Assembly: GCA_944323955.1 (NCBI GenBank) | Contig: CALUUK010000008.1 | Span: 1-64,000, forward strand | DNA from: Candidatus Gastranaerophilales bacterium | Lineage (GTDB): Bacteria > Cyanobacteriota > Vampirovibrionia > Gastranaerophilales > Gastranaerophilaceae | Reading direction: 5' to 3' | DNA: 64,000 nucleotides | Part shown: positions 8,036 to 16,863 of the stretch, in pieces | Numbering within the stretch: the first letter of the stretch is position 1 | Layout of the letters: each line of letters opens with the position of its first letter | The notes under the pieces: generated by a model | What the model saw: the letters and a program-made list of their open reading frames with translations, nothing else | Database searches by the model: none | What the model was told of the DNA's origin: nothing | Translations under genes and position numbers: made by a program

Positions 8036-9172
8036 TTATCTGGTGTATACCCTTGAAAGACGAGCTTTAAGACGGCATATTAATTCATAATTAATTGTAC
8101 CTAAAATCCCGGCCCATTCATTAACAGAAATGGTTTCTTTTCCGTCCGAACCTATTAATGTTATAATATCACCTTCTTTTACATTGACATTTGTAACATC
8201 AAACATCATTTGGTCCATTGTTATATTTCCGATTTGACGAACTTTTACCCCGTTCAAAATACCGTATATTTTTCCGGAAAGCCTTCTGTCTGCTCCATCT
8301 GCATAACCGATAGGTATAGTAGCTATCATAATATCATTATCCGCAATATATGTATGGGAATAACTTACTCCGGAACCCTTACGGGCTTTATGTATGTTAA
8401 TAATCCTGCCTTTTAAACTCATTGCGGGAATAAGCTGGGGGTAAGAATTACAAAAGGAAGGCAAATCGGGAAGAAGTCCATATAGTGCAATTCCGAGTCT
8501 TACCATATTATACCGTTCTTCTTTATATGAAGAAATTGTAGCTGCTGTATTAAAACAATGAAGAAGAAGTCCTTTTGTATCAACACGTGATAATATATCA
8601 TTCCATACATTAAGTTGTAATTCAGTTTTTTCTTTGTCTTCCGCACAGGCAAAATGGGTAAAAATACCCTGCAATTCAATAGCGGGACAATTCTGAACTT
8701 TTTTTATAAATTCTACTGCATCTTCAGGCTCAACACCGATTCTGTTCATTCCGGTATCAAGTTTAATATGTGCCCCGGTTTTTAATCCGGTTTTCTTAAA
8801 AGTCAATTTTGCCGCCTCAATATGATTATCCAGAAACACAGAAAGTGAAATATTATTTTGAGCGGCATAATCAAATGCCCAGACGGGAGCAGCGCCGAGA
8901 ACCAATATAGGACAAGAAAATTTATTTTCCCGAAGTTCCATTCCTTCATCAATTGAAGCAACTCCAAGATAATCCACGCCGGATGCTAAAAGCGTCGGAG
9001 TAATCATACTGCTTCCGTGTCCGTATGCATCAGCTTTTACCACGGCAAGAATTTTTGCATCTTTTTTCACAAGTGACTTTAAATTCAAAATATTCTTTTC
9101 TATTGCGTCAAGGTTGATTTCCACCCACGCATCTCTTTTGGTATTAATATTTGATAATCTCTGAAACTTCAT
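8036..9172 (-). CDS. alr: alanine racemase
   Basis: 378 residues, usual length. PLP-dependent conversion of L- to D-alanine for peptidoglycan, cytosolic. The PLP lysine lies in VVKADAYGHG (near residue 46). The second catalytic residue, Tyr, is in GVSYSHTYIADNDIMIATIPIGYADG. HFACAEDKE and the substrate-contacting GNITMDQMMFDV are also present. Monocistronic, with a promoter region shared with the divergent membrane protein at 9229. Confidence 0.95.
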   Translation of the reverse strand: MKFQRLSNINTKRDAWVEINLDAIEKNILNLKSLVKKDAKILAVVKADAYGHGSSMITPTLLASGVDYLGVASIDEGMELRENKFSCPILVLGAAPVWAFDYAAQNNISLSVFLDNHIEAAKLTFKKTGLKTGAHIKLDTGMNRIGVEPEDAVEFIKKVQNCPAIELQGIFTHFACAEDKEKTELQLNVWNDILSRVDTKGLLLHCFNTAATISSYKEERYNMVRLGIALYGLLPDLPSFCNSYPQLIPAMSLKGRIINIHKARKGSGVSYSHTYIADNDIMIATIPIGYADGADRRLSGKIYGILNGVKVRQIGNITMDQMMFDVTNVNVKEGDIITLIGSDGKETISVNEWAGILGTINYELICRLKARLSRVYTR

Positions 9173-9228
9173 ATTTACATTTTAGTTTAAAAATATAAAA
9201 CATGATACTATTATTTGCGGAGTAAAAG

Positions 9229-10953
9229 ATGAAAAAATATAATTTATTAGCATTTAATTTAAAAATTTATCAAATATTTATTATTCTGGCTGTCATAAAC
9301 TTCATACTGTGTTTTATTTATTTCGGAAAATTAGGAACCTTCTTTGTTGACATTTCAAGAGAAGTATATATTCCTATGGCTATGAATGACGGCGGAGTGT
9401 TATACAAAGACATCTTTAATGTCTACGCACCTTTGGGATATCAGATAAATGCTTTTATAACAAAAATTTTTTCAGACAATATTTCGGTTTTCTATGCATT
9501 GGGATATGTAAATTCAACATTTATTCTCTGGGGATTATATTTAATCGCAAGAATATTTTTTAAAGAAGACAAATATAATATTCCTTTTTATTATTGTATT
9601 TTGATACTATTTTGCGCAATTTATACAATTTCCATAACAAACTATATATTCCCGTATTCATATTCAATGGTATACGCTCTGAACAGCTTTATATGGTCTT
9701 TGGTATGTCTTTTATATTACAAAAATAAAGAAGATAAAAAGTTTTTATATTTTTCATTTCTGCTGTTTGGAGCATCTTTAAGTTTCAAATATGAATTTAT
9801 ATTATTTGCAGCCGTTCTGGGGTATTTCTTTTTTAAAGACACAACATTAAAAGAAAAAATAATACTAAGCATATGTTTTATTACTGTACCTTTATTATCA
9901 TATATAGGATTAACTGCAAAAGGGGTCACAATACAAGACATATCAGAAGCATTCAAATATATGGTTATGCTTTCAAAGAGTCAAAGCGCACATAATCTGT
10001 ATGCATTTCTGGGATTTATTCCGTCAGCCGGCAGTTTAAAATCAACCGTTATAAACGCATTGTCATTTTCTGTTGTTTGTATAGTATTAATACTACCGGT
10101 TTGGTTCATTCAAAAATTTAAAAACGTCTTTTGCAGAATTATCGCAATTGCAGCTGAAATTATCGTTCTTATAAATATTAAAGAACTGATGATTCAGAGT
10201 AATGCGGGATTTTTCAGCTGGATAGGGATTTTTACTTTAATTCTTTTTATCTTTTTTGTTATAAAACACGCAAAAAACTTTCAAAAAGATGACATTTTGT
10301 TTTTTATTTTAACCGCTTCAACACTTTTGATTTCATTTAAAAGCATTTTTAATATTGCATTAAATTCATACGGTTCTTATTATCTGCCCCTTCTTTTATT
10401 ATGTTTTTTGACATATATGACAAAATATACAAAAGCGGGAAAAAGCAGATTGTTGCTTGTTCTTATAATCTTTTTCGCATTTCTTTTCGGTGTTTCAAAT
10501 AATATTCGTTGTAAATTAACTCATAATATAGGAGTACCCTTTGATAAGGGTACAATATATTTAGAAGACTTCTCGGCAGAGGCAATATGGAAAACATATC
10601 AATACATAAAGAATGAAACAAATACTGATGAAACAATACTTGTTCTTCCTGAAGGTGCAATGTTAAACTATTTAACGAAAAGAAAATCAGATAATAAATA
10701 TTATTATTTATTACCGTCAAATGTAGAGATATTTACCGAAGAAAAAATAGTACAAGATTTGAAAAATAATCTGCCTGATTATATAATAATGACTCCAAGA
10801 TCATTTATTGATTATAAAGAAACATTTTTCTGCGAAAGTTTCGGAGTGCAAATATGTAAATTGATACCGGAATATTACAATCCCCCAATTATTCAGAAGG
10901 GTAATTTCGATTACGCAATTGCAATATATAAGAAAAGATATGATAAAATATAG
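9229..10953 (+). CDS. GT-C-type polytopic membrane glycosyltransferase-like protein
   Basis: 574 residues with about eleven hydrophobic helices and a soluble C-terminal domain (residues 430-574). The first large loop, after helix 1, carries FFVDISREVYIPMAMNDGGVLY. The acidic residue and charged pair are typical of the PMT/ArnT (GT39) and related GT-C families that use polyprenyl-phosphate sugars. The C-terminal soluble part (TDETILVLPEGAMLNYL, DYIIMTPRSFIDY) also resembles those families. It probably decorates an envelope glycan, but acceptor and sugar are unknown. It is followed closely (17 bases) by a zinc-ribbon gene. Confidence 0.65.
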   Translation: MKKYNLLAFNLKIYQIFIILAVINFILCFIYFGKLGTFFVDISREVYIPMAMNDGGVLYKDIFNVYAPLGYQINAFITKIFSDNISVFYALGYVNSTFILWGLYLIARIFFKEDKYNIPFYYCILILFCAIYTISITNYIFPYSYSMVYALNSFIWSLVCLLYYKNKEDKKFLYFSFLLFGASLSFKYEFILFAAVLGYFFFKDTTLKEKIILSICFITVPLLSYIGLTAKGVTIQDISEAFKYMVMLSKSQSAHNLYAFLGFIPSAGSLKSTVINALSFSVVCIVLILPVWFIQKFKNVFCRIIAIAAEIIVLINIKELMIQSNAGFFSWIGIFTLILFIFFVIKHAKNFQKDDILFFILTASTLLISFKSIFNIALNSYGSYYLPLLLLCFLTYMTKYTKAGKSRLLLVLIIFFAFLFGVSNNIRCKLTHNIGVPFDKGTIYLEDFSAEAIWKTYQYIKNETNTDETILVLPEGAMLNYLTKRKSDNKYYYLLPSNVEIFTEEKIVQDLKNNLPDYIIMTPRSFIDYKETFFCESFGVQICKLIPEYYNPPIIQKGNFDYAIAIYKKRYDKI

Positions 10954-10970
10954 AAAAGAAGGCATCAACT

Positions 10971-11291
10971 ATGGACAAAACCGAACAACTCAAAATAATA
11001 GAAGACATGCAAGCGGTAGTCGAGCAAATGAGACTTGATGACCTTGAAGAAGATCCGTCACTTGAAGATGAGATGTTTGAATGTTCATGCTGCGGAAAAA
11101 CAAAAAGCCTTGCAGGTTCAATTCAATACGGGAAATACAGATTATGTAACAGCTGTGTTCTTCTTGCAGAGACAGGGTTTGCAATCGGCAAATTTAAAAA
11201 TGCAGATGAACTTATAAAAGCAATGGAAGATACCAGACTTGAAGAAATGTGCGCATTTATAAAACAGGAAGAAACAAGAGAAACAAACTGA
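10971..11291 (+). CDS. small zinc-ribbon protein
   Basis: 106 residues. An acidic helical N-terminus is followed by a four-cysteine zinc site, CSCC (residues about 38-41) and CNSC (about 59-62), in FECSCCGKTKSLAGS...YRLCNSCVLLAE. A helical acidic tail ends the protein. The treble-clef-like spacing is similar to ClpX zinc-binding domains. Its stop overlaps the ATG of the metalloprotease gene (ATGA), implying translational coupling. Function not recognised. Confidence 0.7.
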   Translation: MDKTEQLKIIEDMQAVVEQMRLDDLEEDPSLEDEMFECSCCGKTKSLAGSIQYGKYRLCNSCVLLAETGFAIGKFKNADELIKAMEDTRLEEMCAFIKQEETRETN

Positions 11292-12070
11292 TGAACAGAT
11301 TAACATATCTTGATACCCACCTGAAAAAAGGAAAACTATTAAGATGGCCGTCGCAATGTTTCCCGCTGCCGGTATTTATAGCAAAATGCAGCTGGTATTC
11401 TATGTCGGAAAATGACAGATACTTTTATAAAGATATGGCAATAAGAGCACTCAGAGAATGGGAAAAAATCGGACAGGGAAAGTTTTCTTTTGTTCTTACC
11501 GATGTTCTTTGTGATTCGCAAATGAACATTGAATGGAGAAGAGTAGACAGAAAATCTCTCGGAAATTGTTCATTTAATTTTGACAACGAATCAAGATTAT
11601 ATTCTGCTGAAGTATCTATAGGTATATCAGACGGAATTATCCACAAGAAATACATGGATGAAAATGAAGTTTACCATACAATACTGCATGAAATAGGACA
11701 CGCGCTCGGACTCGGACATTCTCCCAATGAAGGTGATATTATGTATACACCTCATCAATACGGAATTATTAATCTGTCCGAACGTGATATAAACTCCGTA
11801 AGATGGCTTTATACTTTTCCTTACGGCACAACGCTCGAAAGTCTTAACAGGACATACTCACTAGAATGTACGAGTATAGATGATGTTATTATGAAAATAA
11901 CCCGCGGAGAAGCGGCATCAAATTTTGAAAAAACTCTCAGAAGCATAAACAAACCGTCAAGAAACTTAGAAGAAGAACAAAGAAAACTGGCAGAAATAAA
12001 AAAATTTCAAATGTCGCTGCAAAATATAAGGCTGCCGAAAGAAATCACAGATAAATTTAAAGAACGATAA
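11291..12070 (+). CDS. matrixin-like (M10) zinc metalloprotease
   Basis: 259 residues from the ATG that overlaps the previous stop. The zinc site HEIGHALGLGH begins at residue 133, with the Met-turn equivalent DIMYTPHQYG after it, as in matrixin and related M10 peptidases. Upstream, the domain shows the usual pattern of a helix (MAIRALREWEKIGQGKFSF) and strands. No signal peptide or propeptide with a cysteine switch is evident, so the protein may be cytosolic or exported by a leaderless route. A C-terminal helical extension of about 80 residues is unassigned. Translationally coupled to the zinc-ribbon gene. Confidence 0.82.
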   Translation: MNRLTYLDTHLKKGKLLRWPSQCFPLPVFIAKCSWYSMSENDRYFYKDMAIRALREWEKIGQGKFSFVLTDVLCDSQMNIEWRRVDRKSLGNCSFNFDNESRLYSAEVSIGISDGIIHKKYMDENEVYHTILHEIGHALGLGHSPNEGDIMYTPHQYGIINLSERDINSVRWLYTFPYGTTLESLNRTYSLECTSIDDVIMKITRGEAASNFEKTLRSINKPSRNLEEEQRKLAEIKKFQMSLQNIRLPKEITDKFKER

Positions 12071-12090
12071 TTTTGTGCAATAATATAAGA

Positions 12091-12418
12091 AAGAGCAGTC
12101 GAACAATCGCGTATGAATCATTCATATGAGGAAAGTCCGAACACCCGAGGGCATGGCGGCGGATAACGTCCGCCGGAGGCAACTCCAGGACAAGTGCCAC
12201 AGAAAAGTAAACAACCGTAAACGGTTCAGGTGCAACGGCAGTGTAAAAGACTACCGGCGATATTGAGAGATATCGGACAGGTAAACTCCGCCAGGGTGCA
12301 AGATTGAATAAAGGTTAAGGTGACCCGCCATCTTTGAAAAATCGCTGGAGATGTTTGGCAACAAACATTCGAGACAGATGATTGTTTAGAAACAGAATTC
12401 GGCTTATGAGCTGCTCTT
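12091..12418 (+). ncRNA. rnpB: RNase P RNA (type A)
   Basis: About 328 bases. The P1 helix is formed by AAGAGCAG and CTGCTCTT at the two ends. The universally conserved GAGGAAAGTCCGAAC is at about 12127-12141, and the 3' conserved ACAGAATTCGGCTTAT near 12392. The central GCAACGGCAGTG and AGGTAAACTCC segments are also recognisable. It is the catalytic RNA that matures tRNA 5' ends. It is slightly shorter than E. coli M1 RNA (377). A T run directly after P1 (12414 on) acts as terminator; TAATAT at 12081-12086 may be the -10. Confidence 0.95.
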
Positions 12419-12458
12419 TTTATTAATTTGTCCGAAAAAACAGAAGAACAACACCGGC

Positions 12459-13358
12459 TTAGTTAATAGTAATTCTGTTTGCAGACATATATGATTCAAG
12501 TTGTTCGTTCATTCTGACATTTTCCTGATAATCGGGATATTTTTTTGCAACAAAATCACAAATATCAACATCTTCATTTTCAAGCATTGAATGAATTTCA
12601 GCCTGTTTTGCACGGCTTGTTGTTAAATCATACATTCTTTCGGCATCCATTGTCGAATGAACTTTTAGATAATCAGATTCATAAATTTGTCTTGCAGAGG
12701 GCTTTTTCTCAAGAACCAAAAATGCAGATTCAAGAAGATATCGTTTTACGGCTTCTTCAAGTTCCTGTATAGCCTCATGGGCCTTTTCAACCAATGTTTT
12801 CTCACCCAAAATCACGCTGTCGTTTTTACCAACAGCTTCCATAATTTGATATTTTTTTTCAAGTAATTTTTTGTGCAATTCAAAGCCGACTTTTATCGTA
12901 TAAGATAATGACGGATTTAACGAGAAATAAGAAGGCAGACCGATAAAACGACTGAGAGTTGATTCTCCGTCAAGGATTAAAGGAACACATGGATATTCTT
13001 CATCATTCGGTTCAACGCTTATTTTATATTCTCTGAAAGGAGAAGCGGAAAAATTCTGCACAACCGGAGGTCTTTCTCTGTATTCAAGTTTGGGAAAACT
13101 TGCATATCCTCTTCTTATAAAGCAATCCTGATTAGGGTATTCCGATGCAATTTTATTTATAAGTAAAGCATCACGTTTAAAGAAAGTTGCAGGAATTGTC
13201 TTATTCGAAGCATCACCTAAATTAACGGTATCTTCAAGATAAACACCTTTAAAAGAAACTGTATTTTGCACAGGGTTATTATCGGAAACTTGATTTTTAC
13301 GGGAAACACTTTTATTTGAGAAAGAATTAATTGCATTTGAAATTGCATTAATTTTCAT
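12459..13358 (-). CDS. hypothetical protein with N-terminal SFKG motif
   Basis: 299 residues, predicted soluble. The first ~35 residues are a low-complexity Asn/Ser/Lys leader ending in NTVSFKG. They are followed by a mixed region and then a helical C-terminal half containing EKAHEAIQELEEAVKRYLLE. No cysteine cluster or membrane helix. The SFKG-type leader also occurs at 13513 and 62151 in this window and may be a lineage-specific export or sorting tag. AAGGAG lies 7 bases before the ATG. No family recognised. Confidence 0.65.
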   Translation of the reverse strand: MKINAISNAINSFSNKSVSRKNQVSDNNPVQNTVSFKGVYLEDTVNLGDASNKTIPATFFKRDALLINKIASEYPNQDCFIRRGYASFPKLEYRERPPVVQNFSASPFREYKISVEPNDEEYPCVPLILDGESTLSRFIGLPSYFSLNPSLSYTIKVGFELHKKLLEKKYQIMEAVGKNDSVILGEKTLVEKAHEAIQELEEAVKRYLLESAFLVLEKKPSARQIYESDYLKVHSTMDAERMYDLTTSRAKQAEIHSMLENEDVDICDFVAKKYPDYQENVRMNEQLESYMSANRITIN

Positions 13359-13512
13359 ACTTTACTCCTTTTATACTCTTTTCAAAAAAGAACATTTTAA
13401 AAATTGCCTATAAATTAAAGTATGTAAAAAAAAATTAACATTTATCTTTAATTTGTCAATTTTTTTATTGAGTATTTTTAAAATAGAAGCAAGTGTAACC
13501 ATAGCAGGTTGT

Positions 13513-14253
13513 ATGAAAATAAGTTCGTCTTTCTATAAACAGGACCGAAACATAAACAGTCCCTCTTTTCAGGGTGTACCGCCAAATCCGAAATTTATAC
13601 CCGAATTTATAGGCACCCTTGGCAAATATGCCGGAGAATACATTGATTCTCCGGAACAAAGGCTGTTTTTAGGCTTGGCTACAATTGCATTCAAACCGTT
13701 GATTGATTTAAAATATGCCGAGAAAGATAAAAAAGCTGATACCGCAATAAAATCAGCGGCAAAAGGCATTGCCGGGATGACAACGGGTATTGCTATAAGA
13801 AGCGGATTTATTAAGCTCACGGAAAAATATATAGGTTATGACTTTATAAAAGACAAAGCAATAAGAAAGAGCAATATGATTAACACATTGTTCTTACCTG
13901 ACATTGCAAAAGAAATGTGTAACGAAAGTATTGAAACCTTAAAACGCCAGACAAAGAAATACTGTAATACCCTCGGTTCAATACTTGCAATAATATTTAT
14001 GATCGTTTTTTCAAATTCAAAAATAGACGTACCGTTGACAAATGATTTGCATGACTTACTTGCAGGTGTAATAAAAGATAATAAATCATGGCCGAAATCC
14101 ATTTATGACACAATAAAAGCAAGGGGCGGCAAAATTGTCGGCTGGTTCAAAAAGAAAAAAGACGCAATTGTAAATATAAAAAACAAAGTAACAGATATTG
14201 CCGCCGTTATAAAAACTCCGGATGACAAACAAAAAAAGAACGGAGTTGAATAA
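13513..14253 (+). CDS. membrane-associated protein with SFQG leader
   Basis: 246 residues from the ATG at 13513. A TTG at 13453 opens the frame earlier but would add a hydrophobic stretch unrelated to the motif. The protein begins MKISSSFYKQDRNINSPSFQG, the same leader type as its divergent neighbour. Hydrophobic helices are at about 95-110 (IAGMTTGIAIRSGFI) and 152-166 (LGSILAIIFMIVFS). The C-terminus is very Lys-rich (WFKKKKDAIVNIKNK). The stop overlaps the next ATG by one base (TAATG), so the two are translated together. Unknown function. Confidence 0.6.
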   Translation: MKISSSFYKQDRNINSPSFQGVPPNPKFIPEFIGTLGKYAGEYIDSPEQRLFLGLATIAFKPLIDLKYAEKDKKADTAIKSAAKGIAGMTTGIAIRSGFIKLTEKYIGYDFIKDKAIRKSNMINTLFLPDIAKEMCNESIETLKRQTKKYCNTLGSILAIIFMIVFSNSKIDVPLTNDLHDLLAGVIKDNKSWPKSIYDTIKARGGKIVGWFKKKKDAIVNIKNKVTDIAAVIKTPDDKQKKNGVE

Positions 14254-15281
14254 TGCCGGCTTGGAAAGAACAAATACAAAACAAAATATTATATCCTATA
14301 AGACACAATATCAAAAAAGTCTTTGGTAAAGCTGCAATTTCAGAAGCGTGTAAACATGTTGCAGCTTTCATATATGAAAAAAGTGCGGATACTGCGTTTA
14401 TTTTGCTTGCCCTCAATGCTATTTCAACAATTTCGAGCCACCTTGCCCAAATTGGCGGATTAAAGAAAAATAAAAGAGAAAACAGTGATTACCTTATAAC
14501 TCAGGAATGGCAGGAATTAGGTCTTGATATTATTTTTACGATTATACCGCCTTTTATACTAAAGAATTTTTTATCAAAAAAACTTGATTCGGGTGAATGG
14601 ACAACGCGCTCGGCAAGGGATAAACTGTTAAACATAATAGCCCCCACTGTCGGAGCTTCTCCCGATAATTTATACGGAACAGACCATATTGTTTCAGCAA
14701 AAGAAACTTTCGGCGGACTTCTTGCCAAAATTCTTAATAAAGTAAAAAAAATTGAAAATCTTCCCCAGCCTATAAAAAAAATGATAAAAACGCTGGAAAA
14801 AAACCGATACATAACAATGCCGGACCCTAACAAAAAAATAGTACTGGCAAAAATGGAAAAAGTTACGGCAGATTTTGATTCCATAAGAAATAACATATTT
14901 AAAGGCTTCCATAACGGAAGCGCTTTTGATGAAATATGCGGACAAAACAGCGGTATTGTTATTATGGCATCAATTGCATACACGGTAATTGCAAGCGCTA
15001 TTATAACACCTATAATAAAAAATAAACTTTCAAATATCAGATACAAGAAAAAACTCGAAAAGCAACAAATGCAAGAGTCCAAAAAATCAATGAAATTTGA
15101 TATGTCCCTTAACAGAAATGACAACAATGTTTTCGAAATATTTTCAAATGTAGATAATACAATAAGTATACGACCAAAAGATAGTTTACCGCCGGTAAAA
15201 AAAGAAATTAAAAGAAATGCATTTGACAGTTTTAATACATTTTCCAAACTCACTTCTCAATCTTCAAGTTTGAGAATATAA
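14253..15281 (+). CDS. hypothetical multi-helix membrane protein
   Basis: 342 residues with three clear hydrophobic segments, near 47-65 (TAFILLALNAISTISSHL), 90-108 (LGLDIIFTIIPPFILKNFL) and 233-256 (GIVIMASIAYTVIASAIITPI). Between them lies a basic helical region. The C-terminal ~85 residues are charged, low complexity and probably disordered. Translationally coupled to the SFQG protein. The architecture recalls the larger protein at 62151, suggesting a lineage-specific membrane family. No known domain. Confidence 0.6.
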   Translation: MPAWKEQIQNKILYPIRHNIKKVFGKAAISEACKHVAAFIYEKSADTAFILLALNAISTISSHLAQIGGLKKNKRENSDYLITQEWQELGLDIIFTIIPPFILKNFLSKKLDSGEWTTRSARDKLLNIIAPTVGASPDNLYGTDHIVSAKETFGGLLAKILNKVKKIENLPQPIKKMIKTLEKNRYITMPDPNKKIVLAKMEKVTADFDSIRNNIFKGFHNGSAFDEICGQNSGIVIMASIAYTVIASAIITPIIKNKLSNIRYKKKLEKQQMQESKKSMKFDMSLNRNDNNVFEIFSNVDNTISIRPKDSLPPVKKEIKRNAFDSFNTFSKLTSQSSSLRI

Positions 15282-15317
15282 TATTTTTCGGGTATTCTAA
15301 ATATATAATAAATATTC

Positions 15318-15391
15318 GCGTCCGTAGCTTAACAGGATAGAGCAAAGATCTCCGAAGTCTTTAGATGTGGGTTCAACTCCCATCGGGCGCA
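15318..15391 (+). tRNA. tRNA-Arg (anticodon CCG), CCA not encoded
   Basis: A 74-base cloverleaf with acceptor stem GCGTCCG/CGGGCGC (one G-T pair), anticodon loop CTCCGAA giving CCG, and T arm GGGTTCAACTCCC. Unlike the tRNA-Phe in this window, it has no genomic CCA, so a CCA-adding enzyme must complete it. TATAAT at 15304-15309 fits a -10 element 9 bases upstream of the 5' end. Confidence 0.95.
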
Positions 15392-15457
15392 ATTTAATAG
15401 TAGATTTTATCTCAAATTTATAATATAATTCTCTTAAAAGTTTTTAGAAGGTGAAAA

Positions 15458-15805
15458 ATGGCAAAAGAATTAGATACAGTTCCAATAGAGGTTATTATCT
15501 TAACCGCTGACCATGAAATAAAAGGTACCGTGCATGTTTCGAAATATACAAAAACAAACCGCGAATTAACGGACCTTTTAAATGATAAAGAAAAAAGATT
15601 TCTTGCCGTTACCAATGCCGAAATAATGCTAAGAAACTCTTCTCAGCCGGTAAAAAGATATAATTTTCTGGAAATACATATTGACTGTATTTTAATGGTT
15701 CATCCTTCAAGCCAGGTAGTTTTCAGAGAATCAGGTAAAGCCCAGGAAGACATTGCACGTTTCCGCGAGCTCAGAAATAAACTAAATCAAACAAAACCAT
15801 TCTGA
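15458..15805 (+). CDS. small conserved-looking protein, possibly Sm-like fold
   Basis: 115 residues, predicted mostly beta in the first 85. EVIILTADHEIKGTVHVSK, RFLAVTNAEIMLRN and NFLEIHIDCILMVHPS alternate strands, reminiscent of small barrel proteins such as DUF6812, but I am not certain of the family. A helical tail follows. GAAGGTG precedes the ATG, and TATAAT occurs at 15419-15424 and again at 15424-15429. It is separated by a single base from the GT9 gene, so they share an operon. Confidence 0.65.
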   Translation: MAKELDTVPIEVIILTADHEIKGTVHVSKYTKTNRELTDLLNDKEKRFLAVTNAEIMLRNSSQPVKRYNFLEIHIDCILMVHPSSQVVFRESGKAQEDIARFRELRNKLNQTKPF

Positions 15806-15806
15806 T

Positions 15807-16799
15807 ATGAAATCATATAAAAATATATTGGTTATTAATTTTGGCGGGATAGGCGATGAAATTCTTTTTCTGCCGGTACTTAAAGCAACAAGAGACACAT
15901 ATGCCGAAAGTAAAATTACGCTTTGCCTTGAAGGAAGAAGCGGTGCGTTTTTAAAACTCACAAACATTCCGGATAAACATTTTTTTGCTGATATAAAAAC
16001 AAAAAATAAATATATAGAAATGCTCAAACTATATTTTAAAGCACTGACTGGGCGTTATGACCTTGTAGTCTCATCAGGTGCAAGTCCTTTAATTTCGGTA
16101 ATGTTATTTTTTACGGGAATAAAAACAAGAGTCGGCTTTGCTTCATCGGCAATTGCTAAAAAACTTTTAACGCACCCTGTTGAATTAAACAAAAATCAAT
16201 ATGCGGCAAAAATGTATTTTGACCTTGTAAAACCGCTTACGGATGCAGATTTTGAACTTCCGAAAATAGAAATACAGGAAAAGACAGAAAAGATTAAGGA
16301 TTCTGTTCTTATTCATCCCGGCGTCAGCAAAATAAGTATTTCAAAGAATATAATTAAAATCTTTGAAGCCGATGTATGGGCAAAATTAATAAAAAAACTT
16401 TTGGAAAAAGGTAAAAGAGTATATTTAGCAGGCGGGCCTGACGATAGTGAATGCATAGAAAGAATAAGAGAATGTTTAAAAGGCGAAGACCTTACAAACT
16501 TTACGGATATGTACGGCAAGACAAAAAATATATATGATTTAGCCCTTCTGATAAAAAAATCAGAAGTCCTTATATGTTCCGATTCGGCACCAATGCACAT
16601 AGGAGTCGCAACAAATACAAAAACTATAGCAATTTTCGGACCTACGGATGAAAAGAAATTACTGCCTTTGTCTGATAAGTTCATTGCAGTAAAGAATAAT
16701 GCCGATTGCAGACCATGTTTGTGGGATAAAAGACAAACAACCTGCAAAGAATTAAAATGTCTTGATATATCTGCCGACGAAATTATTAAATATATTTAG
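15807..16799 (+). CDS. glycosyltransferase family 9 (heptosyltransferase-like)
   Basis: 330 residues. GT9 enzymes add heptose or related sugars to the lipopolysaccharide core on the inner face of the inner membrane. The N-terminal Rossmann domain starts NILVINFGGIGDEILFLPVL, with the Asp of GGIGDEI in the catalytic position. The C-terminal nucleotide-sugar domain contains SVLIHPGVS, VYLAGGPDDSECI, and CSDSAPMHIGVATNTKTIAIFGPTDE, the diagnostic GT9 motif. A C-terminal Cys-rich segment (CRPCLWDK...TCKELKCL) is common in the family. Together with lptC and lptA it indicates an LPS-bearing outer membrane. Confidence 0.88.
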   Translation: MKSYKNILVINFGGIGDEILFLPVLKATRDTYAESKITLCLEGRSGAFLKLTNIPDKHFFADIKTKNKYIEMLKLYFKALTGRYDLVVSSGASPLISVMLFFTGIKTRVGFASSAIAKKLLTHPVELNKNQYAAKMYFDLVKPLTDADFELPKIEIQEKTEKIKDSVLIHPGVSKISISKNIIKIFEADVWAKLIKKLLEKGKRVYLAGGPDDSECIERIRECLKGEDLTNFTDMYGKTKNIYDLALLIKKSEVLICSDSAPMHIGVATNTKTIAIFGPTDEKKLLPLSDKFIAVKNNADCRPCLWDKRQTTCKELKCLDISADEIIKYI

Positions 16800-16826
16800 A
16801 TATCTTCTATTAAATTTTTTTTAGAT

Positions 16827-16832
16827 TATAAT
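16827..16832 (+). promoter_or_regulatory. -10 element of leuS
   Basis: TATAAT 31 bases before the leuS start codon in a 64-base gap. I see no T-box or other long leader. Confidence 0.5.
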
Positions 16833-16863
16833 TTGTATATAAGATAATAGCGGGAGTACGATT

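Noticed and set aside
14501-15253. 250-residue minus-strand ORF opposite the membrane protein
   Set aside because: Antisense shadow of the 14253-15281 gene, without a ribosome site or recognisable motifs.
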